DNA of 64,000 nucleotides from Streptomyces sp. CMB-StM0423 (GTDB taxonomy: Bacteria > Actinomycetota > Actinomycetes > Streptomycetales > Streptomycetaceae), in assembly GCF_002847285.1 (NCBI RefSeq), contig NZ_CP025407.1, forward strand, positions 3,484,501 to 3,548,500, in the 5' to 3' direction. Positions 1-7,617 of this stretch are shown here, piece by piece. Every line of letters begins with the position of its first letter. The first letter of the stretch is position 1. The notes under the pieces were generated by a model that did not search any database, was not told where the DNA came from, and saw only the letters and a program-made list of their open reading frames with translations. Position numbers and translations under genes: made by a program.

Positions 1-3
1 CTT

Positions 4-35
4 AGAGTTACGATCTCTCCACAATCTGTAACTCT
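4..35. promoter_or_regulatory. Inverted repeat upstream of the first secreted protein gene
   Basis: Perfect 8-bp arms AGAGTTAC (4-11) and GTAACTCT (28-35) are separated by 16 bases. The repeat ends 14 bases before the ATG at 50. Position and symmetry suit an operator or 5'-leader element of the small secreted-protein cassette. The cognate regulator is unknown and the window edge hides further upstream sequence. Confidence 0.4.
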
Positions 36-49
36 CGGGGGTCTTCATC

Positions 50-418
50 ATGCGCCTGCGCGCTTTTCTCTTCGCCGTCCTCACCGCCGTCGCCACCCTT
101 GCCGTCGCCGCCGTCCCCAGCGGGGCCGCGCCGGGTGCCGCCGGGCCGGGCGAGGTCTGCTTCTGGACCCGGCCGGGGCAGATGGGCGAGGGGTGGTGTT
201 ACCGGCCCGGAGGATACGCCGATCTGCCCCGGAACCTGCACGACAACGCGTACTCGTTCCGGTCCGACTACAACGGCAGCGTGTGGGCCATCGACTGGAC
301 GCGGCACGGGTGCGTGTTCCGGGAGATCCGGGCGTACGAGCTGGACGACAACTGGGACTGGGGCAACAAGATCGACGGGGTGGACAGCTCCCGGCCCGCC
401 GACTGCCAGCCCGGCTGA
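50..418 (+). CDS. Small secreted protein, peptidase-inhibitor I36-like
   Basis: This 122-residue protein starts with a typical Sec signal peptide (basic MRLR, hydrophobic core to about residue 22, Ala-rich cleavage region near 27-31). The mature part is short and aromatic-rich, with four cysteines (37, 50, 88, 119) that could form two disulfides. This layout resembles the beta/gamma-crystallin-like proteins that databases label peptidase inhibitor family I36 in Streptomyces; the inhibitor function is inferred from that resemblance only. It opens a three-gene plus-strand cassette (lipoprotein at 444, a second cysteine-paired secreted protein at 989). The ATG at 50 starts directly on the signal peptide. 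Confidence 0.72.
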   Translation: MRLRAFLFAVLTAVATLAVAAVPSGAAPGAAGPGEVCFWTRPGQMGEGWCYRPGGYADLPRNLHDNAYSFRSDYNGSVWAIDWTRHGCVFREIRAYELDDNWDWGNKIDGVDSSRPADCQPG

Positions 419-443
419 GTCTCACGGCGGCACGCACCAGGTC

Positions 444-992
444 ATGCCCTCCCGTCCCCGTCCGGGTCTTCCCGGCCCTCTCGTCCTTCTCGGTGCGGTT
501 CTCGGCGTCGTCCTCGCCGTGGCCGGCTGTGCCTCCACGCCCGCGCCCGCCCGGCCGCCGCTCAGCGACGACGACTCCGTACGCGCCGCGCAGCAGTTGC
601 TCACCGACCGGTGTCTCGTCCGGCAGGGGCTCACCCCGCCCAGGCCCGGGCAGCCGCCCGGCGGGGAGAAGGAGCAGCGGGAGGTGGCCGACGCGCTCTT
701 CGGGGCGGGTGAGGCCGAGTTGGCGGCGGAGCTGCCCACCGGGTACGTCGTGCGGGCGCACACCGACGGGTGTCTCGCCGGGGCGCAGCGCGCGCTGTAC
801 GGGGATCAGGAGCGCTGGTTCCGGGCCTCCACCGTCGTGAACAACCTCAAGTCCATCGCCGCCTACGAGGACCGCAGCCTGGCCGCGGTCCGTGCCGACC
901 ACCGCGCGGACGTCACCGCGCACGACCGCCTGCGCGCCCACGCCGTGGAGCGTGCCACCACCCTGCTCGACAAGGAGAAGTCACCCTCATGA
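444..992 (+). CDS. Lipoprotein of unknown function
   Basis: A 182-residue product whose N-terminus is a lipoprotein signal: PRPG, a hydrophobic run, then a lipobox ending VAGC with the lipidated cysteine at residue 29. The mature part is helical, acidic to neutral, with one further cysteine pair candidate (DRCLV and DGCLA). No enzyme motif is visible. I chose the ATG at 444 because it sits just before the signal; the same frame runs open much further upstream as a shadow of gene 1. The stop overlaps the next start by four bases (ATGA, 989-992), so it is translationally coupled to the following secreted protein, and the two probably act together at the cell surface. Confidence 0.75.
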   Translation: MPSRPRPGLPGPLVLLGAVLGVVLAVAGCASTPAPARPPLSDDDSVRAAQQLLTDRCLVRQGLTPPRPGQPPGGEKEQREVADALFGAGEAELAAELPTGYVVRAHTDGCLAGAQRALYGDQERWFRASTVVNNLKSIAAYEDRSLAAVRADHRADVTAHDRLRAHAVERATTLLDKEKSPS

Positions 993-1384
993 CGCAGAAG
1001 AAGACGAAGACGAAGCGCAGGCCGCTCGCGCTGCTGGCCGCCGCGCTCCTGGCCGTCGGCGGCGCGTTCGCCTCGGCGGCCGTGGCCACGGCCGCGGACT
1101 GCCCGAGCGGCGAGTTCTGCACCTGGGAGCACGCGAACTTCGACGGCCAGCGCGCCAACTGGTCCGGTGACGACGGCTGGTGGGAGTCGTGGATCGCCGA
1201 CACCGACTCGTCCTGGGCCAACCACGGCATCTCCGGACCCGGCGTCAAGGACCACGTGATCGTCTACGAGGACGCCTGGCAGGGCGGCGCCGCCACCATC
1301 TGCCTCACCCCGGGCCAGGAGGTCGGCTACAACGGCGTCGCCAACGACCGCGGCGACTCCCACACCTGGGCCATGAGCTGCTGA
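989..1384 (+). CDS. Small secreted protein, peptidase-inhibitor I36-like
   Basis: 131 residues with a signal peptide (KKTKTKRR, hydrophobic core, cleavage after about residue 36) and a mature domain with four cysteines at 38, 44, 105 and 131, the last being the C-terminal residue. Motifs such as GEFCTWEHANFDG and a late YNGVANDR resemble the I36/crystallin-like fold, as in the gene at 50. A purine-rich ribosome site (AAGGAGAAG) precedes the ATG. Coupling to the lipoprotein by a four-base overlap suggests one transcript. The two small proteins are paralogous in layout, though not close in sequence. Confidence 0.72.
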   Translation: MTQKKTKTKRRPLALLAAALLAVGGAFASAAVATAADCPSGEFCTWEHANFDGQRANWSGDDGWWESWIADTDSSWANHGISGPGVKDHVIVYEDAWQGGAATICLTPGQEVGYNGVANDRGDSHTWAMSC

Positions 1385-1401
1385 GTCCGGGCGGCAGAAG
1401 G

Positions 1402-1440
1402 GGCAGCGGCGCGCGTTCCCCCACGACGCACGCCGCTGCC
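1402..1440 (+). terminator. Hairpin after the secreted-protein cassette
   Basis: Arms GGCAGCGGCG (1402-1411) and CGCCGCTGCC (1431-1440) pair perfectly. The hairpin lies 17 bases after the stop of the third gene and before the convergent reductase gene ending at 1482. There is no U-tract, as is usual for GC-rich actinomycete terminators. Confidence 0.55.
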
Positions 1441-1481
1441 GCCCCCGCCGTGCCCGCGAACCTCCCCCTGGTGCCCGTTTC

Positions 1482-2069
1482 TCATCGGTCGTACGTCAGG
1501 AACAACGCGCCGCTCTCCAGCGCCTCGTGCCCCGTCAGCGTCCACACCCGCGGGTCGAACGCCGCCTCGCGGCCGAAAAGCGGGATCCCCGCGCCCGTCG
1601 TCACCGGCGCCAGCTTGACGATCAGCCGGTCGATCTCCCCGTACAGCGACCCCGCCAGCGCGCCGCCGCCGATCAGCCAGATGTCCTTGCCGTCCTCCTG
1701 CTTCAGCTCCGCCACCCGCGCGACCGGATCCCCGGCGACCACCTCGACCGCCGCGGCCGGGCTCTCCCCCAGCGTCGTGGAGAAGACCAGGTGGCGCAGG
1801 TGCGGGTACGCGTCGGGCACGCCGGCCGCCAGCCCGATCTCGTACGACTTGCGCCCCTCCAGCACCGTGTCGAAGCTGCTGCCCTCCGCCGTGACGCCCA
1901 GCGCCTCGCGGGCCATGAAGGGCAGCGTCTCCGGGTAGTTGGCGGCGAGGTACTGCACGTAGTCGGCGGGCAGCGGCCAGAAGCCGCCGGGTCCCGTCGG
2001 GTCGGCGCCGTCCGGGCCCGCGATGAAGCCGTCGAGGGTGGCGGCGATGTAGTAGACGAGCTTGCGCAA
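1482..2069 (-). CDS. Dihydrofolate reductase family protein (RibD C-terminal domain)
   Basis: 195 residues with the RibD-C/DHFR fold: N-terminal KLVYYIAATLDGFIAGPDG, a central EGRKSYEIG (NADPH-side) motif and the late DIWLIGGGALAGSLY nucleotide-binding glycine loop. Such proteins are NADPH-dependent reductases whose natural substrates are usually unknown; this one is unlikely to be the housekeeping FolA, because it lacks the classical FolA N-terminus. The start is TTG at 2069, chosen because AAAGGAC lies 6-9 bases upstream and the family motif begins at once. It is a single-gene unit between two hairpins. Confidence 0.82.
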   Translation of the reverse strand: MRKLVYYIAATLDGFIAGPDGADPTGPGGFWPLPADYVQYLAANYPETLPFMAREALGVTAEGSSFDTVLEGRKSYEIGLAAGVPDAYPHLRHLVFSTTLGESPAAAVEVVAGDPVARVAELKQEDGKDIWLIGGGALAGSLYGEIDRLIVKLAPVTTGAGIPLFGREAAFDPRVWTLTGHEALESGALFLTYDR

Positions 2070-2095
2070 CGCAGTGTCCTTTGTTCAGCAGAAGA

Positions 2096-2134
2096 TCACG
2101 GCGCCCCCGGCCTCTCCGGCCGGGGGCGCCGTGA
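2096..2134 (-). terminator. Strong hairpin terminator of the secreted-protein/lipoprotein pair
   Basis: Seventeen-base perfect arms (2096-2112 and 2118-2134) enclose a five-base loop. It lies 19 bases past the stop of the minus-strand gene ending at 2153 and just upstream of the reductase start at 2069, so it separates the two transcription units. Confidence 0.8.
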
Positions 2135-2152
2135 CGAGCATAAACAGCGAGG

Positions 2153-3148
2153 TCAGCGGACGACCGTCTGGATCTCCTTCACGGTCACTTCCTGCTCGGA
2201 CACCGACAGCCCGTCCGGCAGGTCGTCGTTCTGCGGCGTCCCGTCCGGGCTCGCCGTCGGGTTCCAGGTGACGTCCCAGACGATCTGCGCCTCCATGGAG
2301 TACGCGCCCTCGCCCGAGGACTTGCGGTACGTGATGTTGCAGCCGGAGCCGTCGCTGTTGACCTGGTAGCCGCCGTCCGCCTCCACCAGGTCGTACGTGC
2401 AGGAGGTCGGCTCCGCGTACTCCGTGCCCGCGTCGATGCGCAGCGAGACCGGCTCGGCGACGGTCGTGGCCGCGATGTTGATGCCCGCCTGCTCGTTGAC
2501 GAGGCTCGCCGTCGTCCACACGCGGTCCAGCGGCTGGCTGAACTCGATCTTCGTGGGCAGGTTCACCACGTTGCGGTCCGGGTTCGGCTTCAGGTCGACG
2601 GGCGGCGCCGGGAGGTTCGTCTCCTTGTACGCGAGCCCCGCGAGGATCTCCGGGTCAATGGTGTCCGCCGGCGGGTCGGGGTCGCCGCGGTCCACCCAGA
2701 TCCACAGCTCGCCGATCTCACAGGAGCGCGGCGACATCTCGGGGGTGCGCTCCCACCACATGCCGTCCTTGTCCTTGTGGGCGTCGGTCTCCTCTTTCCG
2801 GTTCTCCGCGGTGTCGTGGTCGATGCCCTCCAGGGGGCCCTTGTCCTCCATCTCCTCGTTGTGCTTGGCCAGCGCGTCGTTGGTGTACCGGGGCTCGAAC
2901 CAGCACACCGGCGGCGACCAGTTGCCCGTCGAGCTGGTCATCGGCTGACCGCCGTCCGGACTGTGGCGCGCGTACACCACGGCGGAGATCCCGTCGCCCC
3001 CGCTCTCGCCGCCGCCGCCCGTGTCCGTCGTCCCCGTGCCGCGGTCGGCCGCCGCCCCGCCGGCCGAGGCGAGCAGCAGCCCGCAGGCCAGCGCGGCGAC
3101 CGTGGCGGTGGCGCGCGTCCCGTGTGGTGTCAGGCTTCGTCGCGACAT
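2153..3148 (-). CDS. Conserved secreted protein of unknown function
   Basis: 331 residues. The N-terminus (MSRRSLTPHG, then an Ala/Leu-rich core to residue 35) is a signal peptide with cleavage near AAADR. The mature chain has a Thr/Gly linker, charged stretches and several Trp and Cys residues (WSPPVCWFEPRY, a CEIGELWIW stretch, a late TSCTY and GCNITY), suggesting disulfides. I recognise no catalytic motif. A GGGGGAG ribosome site precedes the ATG at 3148. The first 19 bases overlap the 3' end of the lipoprotein gene upstream, so the two are cotranscribed and probably cooperate outside the membrane. Confidence 0.7.
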   Translation of the reverse strand: MSRRSLTPHGTRATATVAALACGLLLASAGGAAADRGTGTTDTGGGGESGGDGISAVVYARHSPDGGQPMTSSTGNWSPPVCWFEPRYTNDALAKHNEEMEDKGPLEGIDHDTAENRKEETDAHKDKDGMWWERTPEMSPRSCEIGELWIWVDRGDPDPPADTIDPEILAGLAYKETNLPAPPVDLKPNPDRNVVNLPTKIEFSQPLDRVWTTASLVNEQAGINIAATTVAEPVSLRIDAGTEYAEPTSCTYDLVEADGGYQVNSDGSGCNITYRKSSGEGAYSMEAQIVWDVTWNPTASPDGTPQNDDLPDGLSVSEQEVTVKEIQTVVR

Positions 3149-3780
3149 TCCTTGCTCCCCCTGGTTGCCTGGTAGTCCACGACCTGCCAGTTGTCCCCGC
3201 TCTTCTCCATCGTGGCGCGCGCGTCGATGTAGGAGTCCAGCGTGGTCGGGGTCTTGTCGACCTTCCCGGTCCCGGCGTTCTTCAGATATGCCTTGCTCTG
3301 GTCCTCGCAGTACGCGACGACGGCGCGACCGTCCTTCAGCGAGGTGACCTCACGGAAGTAGAAGGTGTCGAGCCCGGTGATGGTGACGCCGTCCTTGCGG
3401 TACTCGGCGAAGTCGGCCGCGAACGTCGCGGCGGCCTCCCCGGCCCAGTACTGCGTGAAGTTCGGTGTCGCCCCGGTCGCGGCGTACGCCTCCTGCTGGG
3501 CCATCAGCGCATAGCCGTGGTCCCGCAGGATCGCGTCCTTCTGCTCGTCCCCCGTCGCGTCCTCGGCGATCTCGACCCGCACGTCGTCCGGGAGGTCGAA
3601 CTCCGGAGCACCGGGCTCCTTTTCGGACGGTTCGCCGGACGGCTCCTTGTTGTCCGTCTTCGCGCCCTCGATCTTGTCGCCGGACGACGGACCCCCGTCG
3701 TCACCGCCACAGCCGGCCAGCAGCAGCACGGCTCCGAGCGCCGCGGCCACCGCCGCCGTACCTGCACTGCGCGCTTTCAT
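3130..3780 (-). CDS. Lipoprotein of unknown function
   Basis: 216 residues. The signal ends in a lipobox LLAGC with the lipidated cysteine at residue 24, followed by a 50-residue Asp/Glu/Lys/Pro/Ser linker that would hold the domain away from the membrane. The globular part (about 80-216) resembles small NTF2-like or lumazine-type actinomycete lipoproteins in length and in its ending WQVVDYQATRG; this is only a fold guess. GGAGG lies 9-13 bases upstream of the ATG at 3780. It is the first gene of a two-gene unit with the secreted protein ending at 2153. Confidence 0.7.
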   Translation of the reverse strand: MKARSAGTAAVAAALGAVLLLAGCGGDDGGPSSGDKIEGAKTDNKEPSGEPSEKEPGAPEFDLPDDVRVEIAEDATGDEQKDAILRDHGYALMAQQEAYAATGATPNFTQYWAGEAAATFAADFAEYRKDGVTITGLDTFYFREVTSLKDGRAVVAYCEDQSKAYLKNAGTGKVDKTPTTLDSYIDARATMEKSGDNWQVVDYQATRGSKECRDEA

Positions 3781-3928
3781 GGTGCGGTTCCCTCCGTCGT
3801 CTGTGGGAGGGGAGCCACCTGCCCCCGTCGTGCCTCAACGAGATTAGCGAAGCCGGGTGGCGTCTTCGATGGCAGGAAAGCAACCATGCGGTCACAGACG
3901 CGTGATAGAAGGGGCCATCCCGTACGAG

Positions 3929-5413
3929 TCAGGCATCCGCGTGCTGGCGGGCGGCCAGCGCGTGGGCGACGTCCTTCGTCGCCGGGTAGAGGTCGAGGTA
4001 GTGGCCGTAGAGGTCCTCGTAGACCGCGCCCGCGGCGGGGTCCGGGGTGACGGTCGACTCGACGGGGTTCCAGGCGGCGATGTCCGCCGGTGCGGCCGTA
4101 CCGGCGCCGACGGCCGCGAGGAACGCGTCGCCGTACGCCGCGCCGATCAGGTGGCGGGGGATCTGCTGCTCCTTGCCGGTGACGTCGGAGACGATCTGCG
4201 TCCACAGCTCCCGCGCGCCGCCGCCGACCGCGACGAGGCGGGCCGGTGCGCCGCCGGCCTCGGTCATCGCGGCGAGGTTGTGGCGGACGCCGTACGCGGT
4301 GGCCTCCAGCGCGGCGCGGTAGAGGTGGCCGCGGGTGTGGCGCAGGGTGAGGCCGTGGACGAGGCCGCGGGCGTCCGGGTCGAAGAGCGGGGTGCGTTCG
4401 CCCGCGAAGTACGGGAGCATCAGCAGCCCTTCCGCGCCCGGCGGGACGGCGGCGGCCTCGGCGACGAGGGTCGCGTAGTCGGAGCCGGTGAGGTCGCGCA
4501 GCCAGCCGGTGACGGCGCCGGAGGTGGCCATGCCGGCGGCGAGGCAGTACGTACCCGCGAAAGCGCCCGCCGTACCCCACAGCTTCGGGCTGGACACCGG
4601 CTGCTCGACGACGTTGACCAGGAACATGGTCGTGCCGTACATGAGCATCAGGTCGCCCGCGCCGGTGGCGCCGACCGCCGTGGACTCCGCCCAGGCGTCG
4701 ACCGTACCGGCGACGACGGGGATGCCGGCGGGCAGGCCGGTGGCGGCGGCGGCGGCCGGGGTGACCTCGCCGACGACGTCGGCGGGCCACACCAGTTCGG
4801 GCCATTCGAGACCCGGCGCGATCTCCTCGCACCGCTCCGCGATCCAGCGCCGCTCGCGCAGGTCGTACAGCGGCGTGCACTGGCTCGCGGAGTGGTGGTC
4901 CAGGACGTACGCGCCGGTGAGCCGGTGCGCCAGCAGCGAACTGGCCATGTACCAGCGGCGGGTACGGGCGTACACCTCCGGCTCGTGCCGGCGCAGCCAC
5001 TCCAGCTTCGGCCCCACGGCCTGGCTGGTCAGCGGCGAGCCGCACTGCGCGATGACCGCCTCCGCGCCGTACCTGGCGGTCTGCGCCTCGATCTCGGCGC
5101 CGGCCCGGGTGTCGACCCCGTAGAGGATCGCGGGCCGCAGCGGGGTGCCGGCGGCGTCGACGGGCAGCAGGCAGGGCCCGATCCCGCTGACGCCCACGGC
5201 GTCGATCCCCTCCCCGGCCACGGCGGCCAGTTCCGCGGCCAGCGCGGTGAAGTCCGCCCACCACACCTCCTCGGCATCGTGCTCGACCCACCCGGGCCGC
5301 GGGGTGGAGGTCGCGTGTTCGCGTACGGCCTGGGCGACGAGCGTGCCGTCACCGCGGACGAGCACGCCCTTGGACGACGAGGTGCCGATGTCGATGCCGA
5401 GGAGGAGCCCCAT
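3929..5413 (-). CDS. FGGY-family carbohydrate kinase (ribulokinase/xylulokinase type)
   Basis: 494 residues, the usual FGGY length. The N-terminal phosphate loop GIDIGTSSSKGVLV is intact, the central part carries WVEHDAEEVWW and GIGPCLLPVD typical of xylulo/ribulokinases, and the second domain has MYGTTMFLV and GGARELWTQIVSDV (the FGGY signature region). It phosphorylates a ketose, or less often a polyol, with ATP in the cytoplasm. It is the last gene of the minus-strand sugar locus, five bases after the binding-protein gene, downstream of an arabinose/fucose-type isomerase. It therefore most likely phosphorylates the ketose that isomerase makes (D-ribulose, L-ribulose or D-xylulose). The exact sugar cannot be read from the sequence. 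Confidence 0.85.
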   Translation of the reverse strand: MGLLLGIDIGTSSSKGVLVRGDGTLVAQAVREHATSTPRPGWVEHDAEEVWWADFTALAAELAAVAGEGIDAVGVSGIGPCLLPVDAAGTPLRPAILYGVDTRAGAEIEAQTARYGAEAVIAQCGSPLTSQAVGPKLEWLRRHEPEVYARTRRWYMASSLLAHRLTGAYVLDHHSASQCTPLYDLRERRWIAERCEEIAPGLEWPELVWPADVVGEVTPAAAAATGLPAGIPVVAGTVDAWAESTAVGATGAGDLMLMYGTTMFLVNVVEQPVSSPKLWGTAGAFAGTYCLAAGMATSGAVTGWLRDLTGSDYATLVAEAAAVPPGAEGLLMLPYFAGERTPLFDPDARGLVHGLTLRHTRGHLYRAALEATAYGVRHNLAAMTEAGGAPARLVAVGGGARELWTQIVSDVTGKEQQIPRHLIGAAYGDAFLAAVGAGTAAPADIAAWNPVESTVTPDPAAGAVYEDLYGHYLDLYPATKDVAHALAARQHADA

Positions 5414-5418
5414 GGTTG

Positions 5419-6426
5419 TCAGTCGACCTTCCCGTTCATGTCGTACTTGGCGTAGACGTCCTCGGCGTTGGCCTTGGTGATCTCCACCGTGCCGAGGGTC
5501 TGCTTCTTCTCCACCTTCTTGCCCGCGGCGATGTCGGCCGCGGTCTGCGCGGCCTCCTCCGCCCCCGTCGGGTACAGGTAGGTGTACGCCATCCGCTCCT
5601 GCTGGACCGCGCGGATGCCGCCGTCCGGGATGGCGAGGCCGTCGATGCCGATGAACTTGATCTCGTCCTTGCCCGCGGCCTTCGCCGCCTGCTGGGCGCC
5701 GATGGCCATGGGGTCGTTGTGGGCGTAGACGAGGTCGATGTCGGTGCCGCGGGCGAGCCACTGCTGCATGATCTTCGTGCCCTCGGGCTGGAGCCACTTG
5801 CCCTCGCGCTCCTCGACGACCTTGATGCCGGGGTTCGCCCCGATGGCCTCCATGAAGCCGTCGTGGCGCTGCTTCTGCGGCTCGGTGGAGAGCAGGCCGC
5901 GCAGCTCGGCGACGTTGCCGCCGTCCGGCAGCTCGCGGACGACGGCTTCGCCGGCCTTCTTGCCGATCTCGCGGTTGTCGCCGCCGATGAAGGAGGTGTA
6001 GCACTCGGTGTCGACGGTGCGGTCCAGGATGATCACGGGGATGCCGGCGGCGCACGCCTGCTCGACGGCGGGGGTGACGGGGGCGGGCTCGTTCGGCGAG
6101 ACGATGAGGATGTCGACCTTCTGCTGGACGAACTGCTGGATCTGGCTGACCTGCTGCGCGTTGTCCTGCTGGGCGTCGGCGATGGGCAGCAGCTTGAGGT
6201 CCGGGTAGTCCTTGACGTAGTGCTCCAGTTGCTTGTTGAGCTGGGCGCGGTACGGCTCGGCGTTGTTGGCCTGCGAGTAGCCGATGACGAACTCGTCGCC
6301 TGCGCCCTTCTCGCCGCCGCCGCCCTCCTCGGTCTTGGAGGCGCAGCCGGCGGCCAGGGCGGTGGCGGCGAGCACGGCGGTGGCGGCGGTGAGCGCGCGG
6401 CGGAGGGTGCGGGTGCTGGTGCTCAT
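5419..6426 (-). CDS. CUT2 sugar ABC transporter, substrate-binding lipoprotein (RbsB-like)
   Basis: 335 residues. Lipoprotein signal with lipobox LAAGC (Cys 28), then a periplasmic-binding-protein type 1 fold: FVIGYSQANNAEPYRAQL at the start of the mature domain, DILIVSPNEPAPVTPAVEQA, PVIILDRTV, SFIGGDNREIG and DLVYAHNDPMAIGAQQA, the last being the ribose/galactose-binding-protein hinge signature. It captures a monosaccharide outside the membrane for the permease and ATPase encoded upstream. Its ATG overlaps the permease stop by four bases (6423-6426). Gene order ATPase-permease-binding protein-kinase is standard for CUT2 systems. Confidence 0.88.
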   Translation of the reverse strand: MSTSTRTLRRALTAATAVLAATALAAGCASKTEEGGGGEKGAGDEFVIGYSQANNAEPYRAQLNKQLEHYVKDYPDLKLLPIADAQQDNAQQVSQIQQFVQQKVDILIVSPNEPAPVTPAVEQACAAGIPVIILDRTVDTECYTSFIGGDNREIGKKAGEAVVRELPDGGNVAELRGLLSTEPQKQRHDGFMEAIGANPGIKVVEEREGKWLQPEGTKIMQQWLARGTDIDLVYAHNDPMAIGAQQAAKAAGKDEIKFIGIDGLAIPDGGIRAVQQERMAYTYLYPTGAEEAAQTAADIAAGKKVEKKQTLGTVEITKANAEDVYAKYDMNGKVD

Positions 6427-7610
6427 CCTGGGGTCTCCTCTGAGGCGGGGGCCGGGGACTGGCCGGGGACCTGGGCCGTGGCGGGGGTGCGGCCCGGTCC
6501 CGTACGGGATCGGCCGCCGCGTAGCCTGTCGATGCCGTTCTTGATGCTCTGCAGCAGGTCGGGGCGTTGCAGCACGACCGCAAGGACGACGATCGAGCCC
6601 TTGATGACCAACTGCCAGTTGTCGTCCACGGCGTTCAGGCCGAGGACGTTGTCGAGCAGGGTGAGGATCAGCGCGCCGACGAAGGTGCCGATGATCGTGC
6701 CCTTCCCGCCGGCGAGCGAGGCGCCGCCGATGACGGCGGCGGCGATGGCGTCGAGTTCGTACGTGTAACCGGCCTGCGGGTCGGCGGAGACGCTGTACGC
6801 CGCGTCGATGGGGCCGGCGAAGCCGGCGAGCATCCCGGAGAGGGTGAAGACGGCGATGATGACGAAGGTGACGTTGATGCCGGAGAGCCGGGCGGCGGTG
6901 GGGTTGCCGCCGACGGCGTAGACGTGCCGGCCGAAGGTGGTGCGGGACAGCAGCAGGTGGAAGACGACGCAGACCATGAGGAAGGCGAGGACGGGGAAGT
7001 AGATGCCGTCCGGGCCGAGGATGCCTTCGAGGACGTTGTTGTCGGGGGTGCCGAGCTTCTGGAACGACTCGGAGTTCTCGGTGAGTTCGCCGTCGGGTCC
7101 GGCGACGAGGGTGCCGACGGACTCGTTGTCGCTCATCTTGCGGTCGAGCCCTCTGGCGATCGACATCATCGCCAGAGTCATGACAAACGATTGAATCTTC
7201 AGCCACGAGGTGCCGATGCCGTTGGCGAGGCCGAAGCCGGCGCCGATGAGCATGCACGCGGGCACGATCAGCCAGACGGGCATGTCGTGGTGCGCCACCA
7301 TGATGGCCGCGGACATCGAGGCGAAGCCCATCAGCGAGCCGACCGACAGGTCGATGCCCGCCGCCAGGATGACCAGCGTGACGCCGACCGCGAGGATGCC
7401 GCGGGTGGCGAACGCGCCCACCGCGTTGGTCAGGTTGGTCTGGTTGAGGAAGACGTCGCCCTTGGTGATCACGCCGAGGGCGACGATGAGGATCAGGCCG
7501 ATGTACGCCTGCAGCGAGCCGAGCACCGGCAGGATCCGCCGGGCCCGCGACGCGGCGCCGTCCGGCCCGCCGTCGCCGGCGGTCGCCGCGTCCGGCTGGG
7601 TCTTGGTCAT
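6423..7610 (-). CDS. CUT2 sugar ABC transporter permease (RbsC-like)
   Basis: 395 residues with about ten hydrophobic segments. Family hallmarks include GVTLVILAAGIDLSVGSLMGF (second to third segments), SFVMTLAMMSIARGL and FGRHVYAVGGNPTAARLSGI in the cytoplasmic loop that contacts the ATPase. The Pro/Ala/Gly-rich C-terminal tail of about 45 residues is longer than usual and unlikely to be structured. A 30-residue extracytoplasmic insertion (DGELTENSESFQK) follows the fifth segment. It forms the channel of the importer with the ATPase gene seven bases upstream and the overlapping binding-protein gene. Confidence 0.9.
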   Translation of the reverse strand: MTKTQPDAATAGDGGPDGAASRARRILPVLGSLQAYIGLILIVALGVITKGDVFLNQTNLTNAVGAFATRGILAVGVTLVILAAGIDLSVGSLMGFASMSAAIMVAHHDMPVWLIVPACMLIGAGFGLANGIGTSWLKIQSFVMTLAMMSIARGLDRKMSDNESVGTLVAGPDGELTENSESFQKLGTPDNNVLEGILGPDGIYFPVLAFLMVCVVFHLLLSRTTFGRHVYAVGGNPTAARLSGINVTFVIIAVFTLSGMLAGFAGPIDAAYSVSADPQAGYTYELDAIAAAVIGGASLAGGKGTIIGTFVGALILTLLDNVLGLNAVDDNWQLVIKGSIVVLAVVLQRPDLLQSIKNGIDRLRGGRSRTGPGRTPATAQVPGQSPAPASEETPG

Positions 7611-7617
7611 CTCCGCC

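Noticed and set aside
3857..5455. Long plus-strand frames opposite the FGGY kinase and the sugar transporters
   Set aside because: No motifs and shadow composition (Arg/Gly/Val/Asp-rich); the minus-strand genes are well supported.
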